DNA of 64,000 nt from Podocnemis expansa (Eukaryota; Chordata; Testudines; Podocnemididae). Where the stretch lies: contig ML682005.1 of assembly GCA_007922195.1 (NCBI GenBank), positions 32,709,354-32,773,353 of the forward strand, in the 5' to 3' direction. Shown here piece after piece: positions 44,837 through 56,514 of this stretch. Within the stretch, counting starts at the first letter, position 1. Every line of letters starts with the position of its first letter. The notes beneath the pieces are model-generated. The model worked only from the letters and a program-made list of their open reading frames with translations, was not told where the DNA came from and made no database searches. Made by a program: the position numbers and the translations under genes.

Positions 44837-46490
44837 GACAGAATCATAAAATATTAGGGCTGAAAGGGACCTCATGGGGTCCTCTAGTCTAAAAGCAGGA
44901 CTATTCCCACTAAATCATCCCAGCCAGGCTTTGTCCAACCAGGTCTTAAAGTTTCCAAAAATGGGGATTCCATCACTTCCTTAGGAAACCCGTTCTGGTG
45001 CTTTATCACCCTCCTAGTGAGAAAGTTTTTCCTAATATGCAACCTAGACCTCCCCAGCTGCAACTTAAAACCATTCCTCCTTGTTCTGTCCTCTATCACC
45101 ACTGGCTACATCTACACTGGCAAAGCTATTTCAAAATAACTATGTTGATATTAATTCAAAATGATTATTTTGAAATAGTGAGTCTTCACAAGACTCCTGT
45201 TTTGAAATAAAGTAGGCCTTAGTATTTTGAGTTAGAGTCCACATTAGACTCTCTAACTCAAAATGGATCCCCCGGCAGAATGGTTTCCCCTCTGGGGGAG
45301 GGATTCCCGTGTGGGGCGCCCTTCCGTACTCGGGTCCCCCACAGGGCTTCCTGCCCTGCCAGGGAAAGGGTGCTCCCTGATGGGGTTCCTACCCCCGAAG
45401 GCATGACGATCTGCCCTCCCCCAGCCCCTCTGTTCAGGCTGGGGGGAAAAGGAATGGGCTACAAGCAAGATCAGGCTCCCTGCAAGCAGCTCAGAGCCTG
45501 GTCAATTTCACTGTGAACAAAGGGGCAACCAGCCCACCAGGGGGAATCTCTCCCCTGCAGGGAACAGAGCCCCACTGGGGGGAATCTCTCCACCCGCTGG
45601 AAGGAGAACCCCCTGGGAATCTCTCCCCTGACAGGGAAGGGAGCCCTGTTGAGGGTATCCCTCCCCCAGTTCAATGTGACCCCACCAGGGAATCCCTTCC
45701 CATTATTTCAAAAAAAGCCAGTTCAGTGGCTTGGAATGACTTTTTTTAAAACAACTATTTTGAAAGAATATCTCTTTTGAAATAAAATCAGGTTTAGTTA
45801 TTTCAAAATAGTGCTTCATTATTTCAAAATATCAAAATGCTTATTTCGAAATAACTAAATGCCTGCATGGGCACAAAATGTTTTTTTTGAAATAAGCCTC
45901 CTTATTTCAAAAAAAACTTTTCAGTGTAGACATACCCACTGAGAATAGCCTAGCTCTTTCCTCTTTGAAGCATCCCTTCAAGTAGCTGAAGGTTGCTATC
46001 AAATCCCCCTTTGGTCTTCTCTTCTGTAGATTAAATAAACCTAGTTCCTTCAGTGTCTCCTTCTAAGTCATATGCTCCATCCCCCTAATCATTTTTGTTG
46101 CCCTCTGCTGGATTCTTTCTAATTTGTCCACATCCTTTCTGTAGTGGGGAGCTTCACCTCGCCAATGCTGAATAGAGGGGAATAGCCACATCCCTCAATC
46201 TTCTGGCAGTGCTCCTTCTGATGCAGCCCAATATGCCATAGGCCTTTTTGGGAACAAGCACAAACTGTTGACTCATATGCAGCTTCCATCCACCATAACT
46301 AGATCCTCTTCTACGGAGCTGCTACTTATCTGGTTGGTCCCCAGCATGTAGCAGCACATGGGATTTTTTTGGCCTATGTGCAGGACTTTGCACTTGTTCT
46401 TATTGGACCTCATGAGATTTTGTTTGGCCCAATGCTCCAATTTGTCTAGGTATCTCTGAATCCTATCCCTATCCTCCAAGCATTTACTTC
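44837..46490 (-). mobile_element. CR1 LINE, antisense 5'-truncated copy split by a MITE
   Basis: The CR1 3' end is at the left (GACAGAATCATAAAATATTAGGGC). Minus-strand frames 44884-45102 (RTRRNGFKLQLGRSRLHIRKNFLTRR) and 46273-46600 (DRIQRYLDKLEHWAKQNLM, NKNKCKVLHIGQKNP) give the reverse transcriptase C-terminal half in the correct order. Bases 45104-45937 are a MITE. Removing it leaves ...ATCACCACTGAGAATAG..., which is the continuous CR1 sequence. The CR1 is truncated near 46490, before the palm motif, which is typical 5' truncation. Confidence 0.92.
45104..45937. mobile_element. AT-rich MITE (copy 7) with GC-rich core, inserted in CR1 with ACT duplication
   Basis: It starts GGCTACATCTACACTGGCAA and ends TTTTCAGTGTAGACATACCC. 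ACT is present on both sides (45101-45103 and 45938-45940) but only once in the expected CR1 sequence, so this insertion made an exact 3-bp target duplication. The outer 150-250 bp carry the TTATTTCAAAATAA words seen in copies 3, 4 and 8. The core (45265-45690) is GC-rich with many complementary GGGGGA/TCCCCC phrases and no coding motif. Confidence 0.92.
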
Positions 46491-47100
46491 TGTGCTCTGG
46501 GAGGGAAGCCTTGGGCACTTGTCCAAGCCACCCTACCCTGAATGTGGTAACTGGGGATTTCCAGGGGGAGTGGGGTTGCAGGAACCGTGGTTGCTTGCAC
46601 AATATATCCCCTTTTGCTCTCTGGCTCTGGCATGTCCTGGTATTACAGCACTGGGTTTGCTACATCCCAGGGGAACCACTCAGAAATCACAGGTACTGGC
46701 TCCCAGCATCACTCCTTCCCATGGAAAGCATGGGAATCTTTGCTGAAACTTCCTTCCCCCACATTGTCCAGCCTTGAGTAGGGTTTTAGGGAAACGACAC
46801 AGCCTCCCCTCCGAGTCTGTAGTGCTCCTCCACTTGGTAGGGCTGCAGGCTCCTCAGCCGGTTCTCTGCTGTGCAGGTGGCAGTTGCATGACTTCAGGGC
46901 CACCCAGCATTGCTATCTCAGGCTTTGCTGGAGGAGGTGGAGCTGCCTGCTTGGTCTCCACTTGGAATCAGTGTTATGGAGGGATGGTCCCCCTACTTCA
47001 CTGCGCCTCTGTCCCTGTCTCTCATATGATCAGTACCATGGCTACCCTCCTTCTCCCTCTACGAGGTTGGGGTGGGGTGTGACCCTGCCAGCAGGTTTGA
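46491..47100. other. Unassigned C/T-rich segment
   Basis: About 600 bp of moderate GC with overlapping frames in three phases (46492-46777, 46774-47174) but no motif I know. It may belong to the LTR-like insertion to its right. Confidence 0.35.
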
Positions 47101-48880
47101 TAATTTCGGGATCTTGGGGGGCAATTACCACACCAGTGGGATACAACTTAATCTTTATTAAAAATGGGTATTGATACAAAATGAATTATGAAGTGTATGT
47201 GTATGAAGTTTGTCACAGCTTTTTACAATGGGGTTTTGTCAAATAGACTTAACTTTATAGGGTAGAACAGGTTGGGGGTTCTCAAACTAACTTAACTTAT
47301 GTTTTTAAACTAAATCAGAGTGGGGTTAACAGCACTTCGCAAGGGGGGGAGGGCATGGGGTAAACCTGGGAGTGCAGCAGGAAAAAAGGGGGGGGGTTAT
47401 GGGTAGAGCAGAGGCAAAGCCACGGGAGCTGGCGGCAGCAAGGGGGAGCCAGTGGGAGTGGGCAGGGGACAGGGAAAGGAGCTGCGGGAAGCGGCAAGGG
47501 ACAGGGAAAAGGAGCCATGGGAAGCGGCAAGGGGAAGCCGCAGGGAAAGGGCAGCAAAGGGGAGCCGCAGGGAAGGAGCCACAGGGAAGCGGCGGGGAAC
47601 AGGGAAAGGAGCCGCAGGGAGGGGCAGGGGACAGGGAAAGGAGCCACGGGGAGTGGCCGGGGGCAGGGAATGGAGCTGCGGGAAGCGGCAAGGGACAGGG
47701 AAAAGGAGCCGCGGGAAGCAGCAAGGGACAGGGAAAAGGAGCCGTGTGAAGTGGCAAGGGGAAGCTGCTGGGAAAGGGCGGCAAAGGGGAGCCACAGGGA
47801 AGGAGCCGCAGGGAAGTGGTGGGGGACAGGGAAAGGAGCCACAGGGAGCGGCAGGGGACAGGGAAAGGAGCCATGGGAAAGCGGCAAGGGACAGGGAAAA
47901 GGAGCCGTGGGAAAGTGGCCGGGGTCAGGGAAAGGAGCTGCGGGGAGCGGCAGGGGGCAGGGAAGCGGAGCCGCGGGGAAGAAGCAAGGGGAACAGGGAA
48001 AAGGAACTGTGGGAAAGCAGAGGGGGATACACAGGGGGGCAATAAAGAGGGGACAAGGAAGCTTTAAGAAAAAGTTTATTTAACTTAGGGGAGTCACAGA
48101 GGGGAAGGCAAAATGACCTAGCACAACTCCTCTAGGGTTTACAAACTAAATGAAACAATCTTACAATCTATCTTAACACTTCTAAGGCTTACAGATTAAA
48201 CTATACAATGTTGCAACTCAAAGTAGTACTTCTAAGATAAGTTCAAACAAATTAGAGGGGAAAGATACAACAAGCAATACAGAACAGTGGCAAACAATTG
48301 GAAACACGGGAGCTTTTTTAAACAGTGGAGGGTGAAGCAGCAATCTAAGAAAAAGGGGGAAGCCAGAAGGCAAAAAACTAGCCTGCTCTTAGGAGCGTGG
48401 GCTTGGTGGTGCTGGGAGAGAGCAATGGCAAACCAGCAGCCAAAGAGGAGGTAACTTATTTTTAAAGAAAGCTGCACGGGCAGGCTCTTACCAATTCCAC
48501 CACCAGCAGCAGCAGCATTACAGGCAGGAGAGAGAGAGACTCATTACTCGGCCGGCAGTTTTAATCGTGGTACGCTCAGGGGAGAACTCCTGAGCGGAGG
48601 AGGTCAGCGTCTGGGTGATCAAGCCAGGCAGGATGTCAGGAACCATCCTGCCTGATCAACCCAAACCCTGAGTTTTTAAACTGTTTGTTTCCCGCCAGTT
48701 TGCTGATTACAGGTGAGGCGGGAAACTCAGGTGAGCATGACTCATGCCTTCACCATCTCATTGATCTTGCAATTTGGCAGTGCCCACCCACGTCAAGCCC
48801 TGTAGAACTCAATTGGGTGTCAACGTCCATCTAGTTCAGTTGAAGGGGGCCATCTGCTCCCCTTTACATACATCCAATTA
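47101..48880 (-). mobile_element. Probable antisense LTR-retroelement region containing a minisatellite
   Basis: Two AATAAA signals are readable on the minus strand, at about 47151-47156 (followed by GATTAAGTTGTATCCC) and 48068-48073 (followed by CTTTTTC), as in LTR R regions. Between them lies the G-rich minisatellite. To the right is a unique segment with CAG repeats (48500-48518) and a GA-rich run. The whole block interrupts AT-rich DNA. I did not find TG...CA ends, a primer-binding site or a target duplication, so the assignment is tentative. No gag, pol or env frame is visible. Confidence 0.35.
47440..48022. repeat. G-rich minisatellite, unit about 32-33 bp, roughly 16-18 units
   Basis: The unit resembles GCGGCAAGGGACAGGGAAAAGGAGCCGCGGGAA. 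A longer 65-bp variant (GGGAAAGGGCAGCAAAGGGG inside) occurs at 47524 and again at 47751, 227 bp apart, suggesting a partial higher-order period. The plus strand is almost purely purine. Long open frames in several phases on both strands (for example minus 47326-48042 and plus 47452-48045) follow from the repeat and are not genes. Confidence 0.93.
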
Positions 48881-49774
48881 ACTTAATAGACAACGGACAG
48901 GGTGGAATCTCTTTACTGCTGTACAGATCTACAGGTTCCAGCAGGAATGGAGTGAGGTGTACTCCCTTCCCCTAACTTTTGTGGCCCCCTAAGCAAATTG
49001 ACCAAGACTGGAGTCAGAAAGGCTCTGGTAGAGGAATGAATTCTAATGCTTTTTTTTTTAGGACTCAAACACTGTCCATCAGGCAGACATGGAGAGGAGC
49101 AGGGGACAGAAAGGTTGAGTTGGGAACCTGGGACCTATACTTCTTCTGTTAGAAGGATCTGCTAGCTGGGCAGGGGCCATATATAACTGAGCTTCCCCAG
49201 TCCTCAAATATGGCTCTATGCATGCTTCTGGAACCCAGCCCCATTTGTCTAACTAATACTCCACTACTATTGTAGCCCTCAGTAATGCTAAATGTGTACA
49301 TACCTTAGAGGGGAAGGGAAGGTCAGGGAGTCTCCCCCTTTTTTTTTTAAGGACAATTTGCATGAGGGGGAAGGAAGTTGGAGAGATCTCCACTCATCCT
49401 TCATTCCAATGAGCAGATTTGGTCTGTCTCTTTGGTTGAACTCTATTTTGTAGTTATCAGAGACTGCATGTTTTTCAGAACTCAAACATTGTCACAGCTG
49501 TGAAATACCTGAGCATGCTGGCCTGGATGTTGACATGCAAATAAACCTATTCAATATTTCAGTTACTTCCAGCATTCTACCATCCAGAATGGACACAAAT
49601 TGCTTCTGAATCCAAGAAGATTCTACAGTTCATTGGCCCAGTCTGCACCCTGAAAAATATGTAAGCACTCTTCGATAAACATAGTTCTTGTTAGAAAAGT
49701 AATATGCAGTTTAATATGTCAGTGACAGTATAAACCAGCTTACAAAATCATCCAAAGCTAGGAACAAGAATGTT
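48881..49774. other. Unassigned DNA
   Basis: Nothing recognisable apart from short T-runs (49052, 49339). Confidence 0.45.
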
Positions 49775-49885
49775 GTAGCTGAACAGAGCAAAGTTAAGCC
49801 TATGTAATATGCAGAAGGTCCTGGGTTCAAGCCCCTGGGGGTTGGGCTTGATGATCTCAACCCTATGATTTGATTCTATTCTAGT
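49775..49885 (+). repeat. tRNA-derived SINE with CR1-like 3' tail
   Basis: A head with TAATATGCAGAAGGTCCTGGGTTCAAGCCCCTGGGG includes a consensus B box, GGTTCAAGCCC (about 49832-49842). It is followed by GGTTGGGCTTGATGATCTCAACCCTATGATTTGATTCTATT, the CR1 3' end. Such tRNA-head/CR1-tail SINEs are transcribed by Pol III and copied by the CR1 machinery. The A-box part (49785-49805) is degraded. A CR1 tail on a SINE fits the active CR1 history of the window. Confidence 0.68.
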
Positions 49886-51559
49886 AGGGAAATATCTGAC
49901 GTGTCAGCTCAGTCTCACAGGGATGTATATTGTTAGCTTTCATGTCTCCACTGAAGAAGTGGGATCGCTCACCATTTTACAAAGACTTTCTTTCTCCAAA
50001 ATATTAATCCATCATTGAAGATAAAAAAGCGGTTATCTGCAAACCCTTTGGTTGTTCAATTACTAATCTTTCTTCTTTTTGGCTGCTGTGATGTCATCAT
50101 TTCACTAATTCCAGAGCTACCATATTCTTCAAAGCTAAGATCTGAATTTCTGTTACATGTAACATACTGAAAAAACACCTCAATATTTATTTTTTGGGAA
50201 AAGCAATCCTTCTCTCAGCAGTCTTATGGATCTGTTTTATACATGTACATTATAAAGCAACTAAAAAGAGCATAAGGCATTCTCCTCCCATTTACAGGTC
50301 ATGTGAGAAATAAATTGGTTAGTTTTTCTGAACTAGACTAACATGGCTACTACCTATTTGGAACTAAACATTATAAATGTTGTTTCTGATTGGTTTTCAT
50401 TAGGAAACCTGGTGCTACTGTACCCCAGACATGCATTCTTCTGTTCTTTTGAGATGACTGCAGCAGGGAGGATCACAGAGATGGCACATGCCATTAGAGA
50501 ACAGACAAGATGTCATTGCATTCTGCACTTGCTCCATTACAGAGAAGGGTTTTGTAAGAAACTCAATGACTGTGCTAGTAGCTTAGAGGAAAGATGGGGT
50601 TAAGTATCCAGCCCAAAATTAAGAGATGGGTAAAAGCCTTCAGACAATCATTCTTTGCAACTAATGTCCTGCATCTTGAGTGAACAAGAAGTGAATTTTT
50701 CTCTGTAAATCATTTTTGTTTCTCTGGGAATAAATATTTGCCGGTAATGATTAGTATGTGCAGCAATGGAGAAGCCTCTCTTTCCGCCAAAAAAGTCTTG
50801 ATAAATGTTTCGTTTTAGGCTGCAATAATTAGTCTGGTTAGTTTCATTAGTGAAGAGATTTACTGTAGTTGGAAGGAAAGAACAAATGAATATAGCAGTG
50901 GAGGTCATCCATCTAGAATTTTAGGAGTGTGAAATTTATTCCCTTTTGCAAACAGCAAAACATTAATAAGTAATAATACTGCTGTTGTCCTTTTGGGTTT
51001 CATTGTATAATATTTATATTGTGGCGACACCAAAATAGTGACAATCTGAGCCCCAAAGACAAAGTGTAACTGGTTGATGAGACAAATCCATTCTCTGGTG
51101 ACCTATTCTCCCAGATTTGAGATTTTATATAGCTGTTTACACAGCTCTCTCCTTTTGTAGCACCATATCTTTTGTACAATAAAGGTCTGACTTCTCTGAA
51201 AGTTCTTATCCTACGTCAGATCTTGTAGGTCAGCTAATATTAGAGGACACAACCTGTTTTGCATCACTTACATCACTTGCATTTTTACCTTGTTCCTACC
51301 AATTGTAAATGCTTATAGGTATGCTTAGGGTATCACTAAAATCTTCTGTCATGGTTTTATAATTTTCTTCGGAGTCACAGTACTGTTGCACAGTACAAAT
51401 AATATAGTTGGTTGTTTCAATCAAAAAACAGCAAATAAAATGGTGTTACTTGGTAGCTCTGTGTTCTTGAAGAATCAGAGCATAGTAACCAGCCACTGAG
51501 ACTCACCCCTCCTGCATCACCTTCAGTCTCTGCTGAGCCAGAAACAATGAAAGGCAGTG
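49886..51559. other. Mostly unassigned AT-rich DNA with a snapback-head remnant
   Basis: At 50290-50362, TCATGTGAGAAATAAATTGGTTAGTTTTTCTGAACTAGACTAACATGGCTACTACC is the head plus the start of one snapback arm, without the palindrome. Frames at 50343-50603 and 50648-50908 have no known domains. Confidence 0.45.
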
Positions 51560-52880
51560 GGAGACACACCTAAAACCCCTTTGAACAAGGGTGCTGGAAT
51601 TAGGCCAACTCCTCTAGCCTCATCTACATGGAAGCTGTGAACCATTAGCACACTGAATGGACAGCAGAAACTTCATTTGCATCAAGGATAGAACCAGAAT
51701 TAGCATACTGAATGGAGAACCAAGCTCCAAGGCAGGAGTCACACTGAACTCTGGGATTGGCAAAGCAGAGAAGCACTGCATGATGGGGGATCCCTGCTCC
51801 TGAGACAAATGAACTCATGCCTGCACACACCCAGCCCAGCAGTTATCAGACCAATTCTAGTCAATAGATCTTCAATTGATATCCAACATACTGAATCTGC
51901 CTGCTTGCACTGTAAGCTCCCTAAAAGGAATGCCACCCATCACCAGGAATGATCAGCTCCTATTGTCCACCTAAACAAAACACCTCTGGTATAATCCCTT
52001 ATTTACCCCAAAACAACCTAGTGTTCTGCCTTGAACCATTGTTTCTTCCCTACAAAAACCCCTACCAGAGTTAGAGAGGGAATATGTTCTGAGTCTGTTC
52101 TGAAGCCTGATCTGTTGCCTGGACCTACAAGCTACCTCAGGTCCACTTGGCCTTCTCTCTCTCCTTGCTGATCATGGTGGAGGGTCTGCCTGTCTCCAGC
52201 ACTCCAGACCCTAAGCTGAACAGCCTGATTCCTGGATACCTTTGAGCTCCACTGAGTGGTGAGACATTCTCCCCCTTGCTTCTCTCTGTTTTTCCCTACT
52301 CCAAGTATAACTCTCTAAACCTGATCTTTTGTAATCCACTTGGGATAGCTTTCCCCCATACTATAATTGAAACTGGGTAATACTGTAACTGTTTGATCAT
52401 TTTCCTCTTTTGTATGGTTATCAGTATTGTAACTGTTTGGGCATTTTTCTTTCCTTTTATAATTATTCATAAGTTTTATGTACCTGGCAATAAAGTAACT
52501 TTCCTAATCAAGCTGGTTGCCAGACTTCCTCAGTATTGCTCTGCAGCAGCACTCCTTTTACCTAGCCAAAGATCCCTGTGATGCCCAATTCCTTGTAGGG
52601 TTTGCTCATTAAGGGGTTACCAGCATGCTGAACTTGTGGCATGTAAGGGTGACAGCTGAAATTGCTGCTTTGACCCAGCCTGCTCAGATGCATACTCCAG
52701 TCTAGTCCAGTGCGGTACAGGGGCACATAAGGGTAGCAGCAGACCAGTGCTGTGTAACTCGGCCTGCTGAGTTCAGGGACACATAAGGGGTCACCTGAGA
52801 GTACTGATAGACCCGGTCTGCTCAGTCGCACTTAGGAACCTAGTCTTGGGAAATTTAGGTCCTGCAAGGGTGGTTCCATT
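51560..52880 (+). mobile_element. LTR-like region, possibly a solo LTR of an endogenous retroelement
   Basis: A CT- and C-rich promoter-like segment (51950-52330) leads to an AATAAA polyadenylation signal in GGCAATAAAGTAACTTTCC (52487-52505). That is followed by a segment with repeated phrases such as CAGCCTGCTCAGATGCA, GGCCTGCTGAGTTCAGGG and GGTCTGCTCAGTCGCA, each near ACACATAAGGG (52670-52835). The U3-R-U5-like order suggests an LTR. No internal coding region, terminal TG...CA pair or target duplication was identified. Small frames here are not convincing genes. Confidence 0.4.
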
Positions 52881-53333
52881 AGGAGGGATTTACAGAAGGG
52901 ACAAATAAGCTCCACACAGAGACACAAGTGACATAAGCAGTACACTAATAGAATTGCAACCTCCTCCCCCAATATGAAGTAACCCTAATAAATGAGCAGA
53001 TCCCAAGTTGATGGGCAAAGTTGGTAACAATGGAATGGTCACAAAAAAATACTCATGACAAGAAAAGGAGAAAGAATTTGAAAAATAGCTCAACTTTTTA
53101 ACAACAGCATATTACAAAAACTGTCGTGAATGTCAAAGTCAAATAACTAACAAGCACACCAGCGTGTGTATGATTATATTGTGAATAAAAGAACCCCCCC
53201 CCAGAACTAGTAATATGTTGATTGTTGAATTGTGTATCAAAATACTTAGTGAGATAAGGTTAGTGAACATTGTTAGCATGGTTAAACTGCATTAAGATCT
53301 GGAACCATATTCTTCACCAGTGTAAATAGGTTT
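52881..53333. other. Unassigned AT-rich DNA
   Basis: No recognisable feature apart from a C-run at 53196-53204. Confidence 0.5.
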
Positions 53334-53593
53334 GTTAAGGAAGCTATACTGATCTATCTCCACTGAGCATGTGGCAAAAACCACTTCTTGCTTTATGTTT
53401 GGGAATTTCTGATGAAATATATTATGACAAATTGCATCAGCTCCAGTGCATGAAGTGTTAAGTGTTAAGGTAGCTATACTGATCTATATCCACTGAGCAT
53501 GTGGCAAAAACCACTTCTTGCTTTATGTCTGGGAATTTCTGATGAAATATATTATGACAAATTGCATCAGCTCCAGTGCATGAAGTGATATTA
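53334..53593. repeat. Tandem duplication, two copies of 130 bp
   Basis: The block GTTAAGGAAGCTATACTGATC...GTGCATGAAGTGTTA is repeated immediately, with a shift of 130 bp. By eye the copies differ at only about four positions (for example TCTCC/TATCC and TGTTTG/TGTCTG), so the duplication is recent relative to everything around it. Non-coding; the 61-codon minus frame across it is incidental. Confidence 0.95.
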
Positions 53594-54044
53594 AATACCA
53601 TGATATCTGTGCCATTGTGTATTGCTACCCCTGTGAGAGACATCTCACATTTCCATTCTTAATTGTGATTGATGTCTCAGTAATTCTTTTGCTTTTGTTT
53701 TGTCAGTGATATATTTGTACTTATGACATGCCTGCTATGGAAGGACTTAAGAATTCAGATGATGCTAGGCACGTCCCTGATTCCTAGCATGCACAAGGAT
53801 CAGCAATGAGATGTAATTTTATCATCTTAGCCTTATACCCATAATACCTAGGCAAGGTAGGAATAAGGAGGTGTGTCTGGTTATTCTCTTCCCCATTACT
53901 TCTGAAAAGAGGACAAAATGGCAAGGACTACCATTCCACAGAGTCTGTTATTGGAAAAACAAAAGCGGATGGTTAGTGGCTTTGAACCTACCGCAGTCAC
54001 ATGTATTGGCTCAGAGGTAAAATGTAGTTTGAATTAGTTTAACC
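53594..54044. other. Unassigned DNA
   Basis: No recognisable feature. Confidence 0.5.
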
Positions 54045-54367
54045 CAGGAATCTGCAACCTGTGCCTCCAGAGCCTCATGTGGTTCTTTGGCTGCCTCCTG
54101 GTGGCTCCAGGCCTCCCCTGCCACTGCGGGGACCCTTCAGCTAGCCCATGCCAGCCTTTGACTCCCCCCACCACCAGGAGACCCCGCAGGGGGCCTGCTC
54201 TTGGTTCTAGGTGTGCCTTGCCTCCCCCTACCAGTGGACACTGCAGCAAGACCCTGCTCCTAGCTCCCTTCTACCAGGAGGCTACACCTATTGTGAGTCT
54301 CAAAACATGTGGCTATTGAAGGAATTTTTAAAATGGCTGCTCTTATCTTTTAGGTTGCTGACCGCTG
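54045..54367. mobile_element. hAT-type MITE, CAGGAATCTGCAACCT ends
   Basis: The left end CAGGAATCTGCAACCTG and right end TTAGGTTGCTGACCGCTG are inverted repeats of the Charlie/Chap-like CAGGGGTCTGCAACCT type. The flanks GTTTAACC and GTTAACTG are compatible with a degraded 8-bp duplication. The interior is C-rich, has the usual GAGCCTCATGTGGTTCTTTGGCT subterminal phrase and is non-coding. Confidence 0.8.
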
Positions 54368-56514
54368 GTTAACTGGCGGATGATCCAGAGTGCTTCTTGA
54401 CTGTTGCCTCCTGCTTGGAAAGACTGGGGCATGTTTTCTCGTTATTGAGAAATAAAGATAATTTAAATCAATAAAAACAATTGTTCGGGCTCAGGCCAGG
54501 TTCCCTTTTTTGGAATAAACAGAATCATGATGCCTGAGGGACAGAGAACAATTCTTGCATGTGGCAAAGTAAGAAGTGACTCTATGAATAAAATGGTTAT
54601 TTGAAACATAATCAATACATTGGGCTTCATAAACTTTTATGGTGTAGACCCCATTTTATTTAATTGTCTCTCCAATTATCTTAAACACTTCTTTTGGGAT
54701 TTTATATAACCACCACAAATTGGACAAATCTTTCTGGGACCTTATTTGTCTTAATTACTGCAATGCAATTGCATTGAGTTGAGTGGAGAATACAGCCTAT
54801 ATTGGGCACAGAGAACGTATTATTTGCTTGTCTCCTGTTTAGAAAGAAGGCAATCAAAAGAGAAGGTATTAGGTGTTGTGTTATTGTTAGGACAGACAGA
54901 GAGATTCTGAGAATTTGTCCAAATATAGTCATGGAGAACACTAGGCACTGAGACAGGGCATGAACCACAAAGCTCTGCTAGGGTAATTCTTTGACACCTA
55001 TACCTTGTGATAATGACACTTGAGTCATAGGGTCAAGACTTTGAATGAGGTAAAAAAGCTAACCATTAAAAAGCTGGATAGAAAGTACCCAACTTGGATG
55101 GGAACAGGTGCAGGTAAACAAAGACAAAGGAATCTGAACTGACTACATTGACTTTTGTTCTGAGATCCAACAAATCAAGATAAAAGAGGAAGAGTCCCTA
55201 GCAGTAAAGAAACATCATGATCCTCGAGGAGATGTGGGACAGGATGAGCTTGTGTCGTAGTTGTATGTTTGATTATTTCACAAAACCAGCAGGTGGAGTT
55301 CAGAAACTGGGATCATCCCAGGGATTCAGATATAATTATATAGAATAATCTGTAATTCAGTTTTACACTCTCTCTTCTGTTTTCATGGTCTAAGTGTTCC
55401 TAAATTCTGACACGTGGATGGCAAAGTGATTGTAAACTTGGCTTGTTAGTCATAGTGTTCCCAAGATATGAGTCAATGAGTCCATATGTATATCCCCCTT
55501 CTCACTCCACTTTATTCTTCACCTCCGCTGGCATCCTGTGTACTGCCTCAGATTGATATCATTTTGTTTCTTTCTCATTGTATTTCTCTTTCAGTCAGTT
55601 ATTTCTGATTTGTCTCTTCCATTTTTGGAAACAATGAGAAGAAGCAGCCAATGACAACGTGATTTGTACTTGCATGTATTGGCCTTGCTTTATTGCAGGG
55701 GGCTATGCACGTGATAGTATTGTCTACACAATACCCATTAGATGTTGCAACTATGCTGAATCTATTAGAAACACCAACCCCACTTTCTTTTAGATTGTCC
55801 CATGGTCATAATGTTAAAGTTTTGTTCTCAGATGTATTTTCTAAGTTTTGCCTGAAAATTCTAACAGAAATATTTTGCTGTAATTAATAGCCTATGATAT
55901 ACCATACAGCTGATTATTTCAGCTCAGCACCACAGAGTAATAAATCATTTTACCAGTCACTTTAACAAACATATTGCCCTGGAATAGTTTCTAACATACA
56001 TAGATTTGGACATTGCTCTCACTTTATTTCTACTTTTGTAGCTGAAGTCTTTTTTTTTTCATTTATGATAGGTGATGTAAAATAATATTACTGTTTTCTC
56101 TATCCTTTTTTGTACAGTGGTTCTATTAACCTTTTAATGATTCTACTTACTACACATACAAAATCTGTAGTATGTCTATGAGAGTCTGATGTAGAAAATA
56201 GTTCTTTGCACTACTCATTTCAGAAATTCCACTAGAGAACCATATCTCTTACTTCCCAACTTATATGGTCTATTACATATTGAAGTGGTCTTCAAGTAAC
56301 TGCAGCTTCCTATTGTAACCTGGCATCATTCATGTCATTTAATTTTTGACATGCCTTACATCAGCTTACATACAGCATTGCTTGGAGATGGAAATTACTG
56401 TTCAGATGTTCAGCCCATCATCACACTTGTAATTCAGACTTCTCAATGTTCAGTTTTCTTTCTACAAATTCTGGTTAAAGTAAAAGTAGTTAAGATTTTT
56501 TTATTATTATTAAA
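54368..56514. other. Unassigned AT-rich DNA
   Basis: I see no element or gene. Frames at 54702-54968 (minus) and 55693-55887 have no motif I know. Confidence 0.45.

Noticed and set aside
47315..48083. Overlapping long open frames of 120-238 codons on both strands
   Set aside because: They run through a purine-rich minisatellite whose unit lacks stops in several phases. The peptides are only repeats of the unit (GKG..., CPLPLPAAPF...), with no start context or domain.
49820..49850. A functional tRNA gene suggested by the B box GGTTCAAGCCC
   Set aside because: The acceptor stem cannot pair, the A-box region is degraded, and a CR1 tail follows, so it is a SINE and not a tRNA gene.
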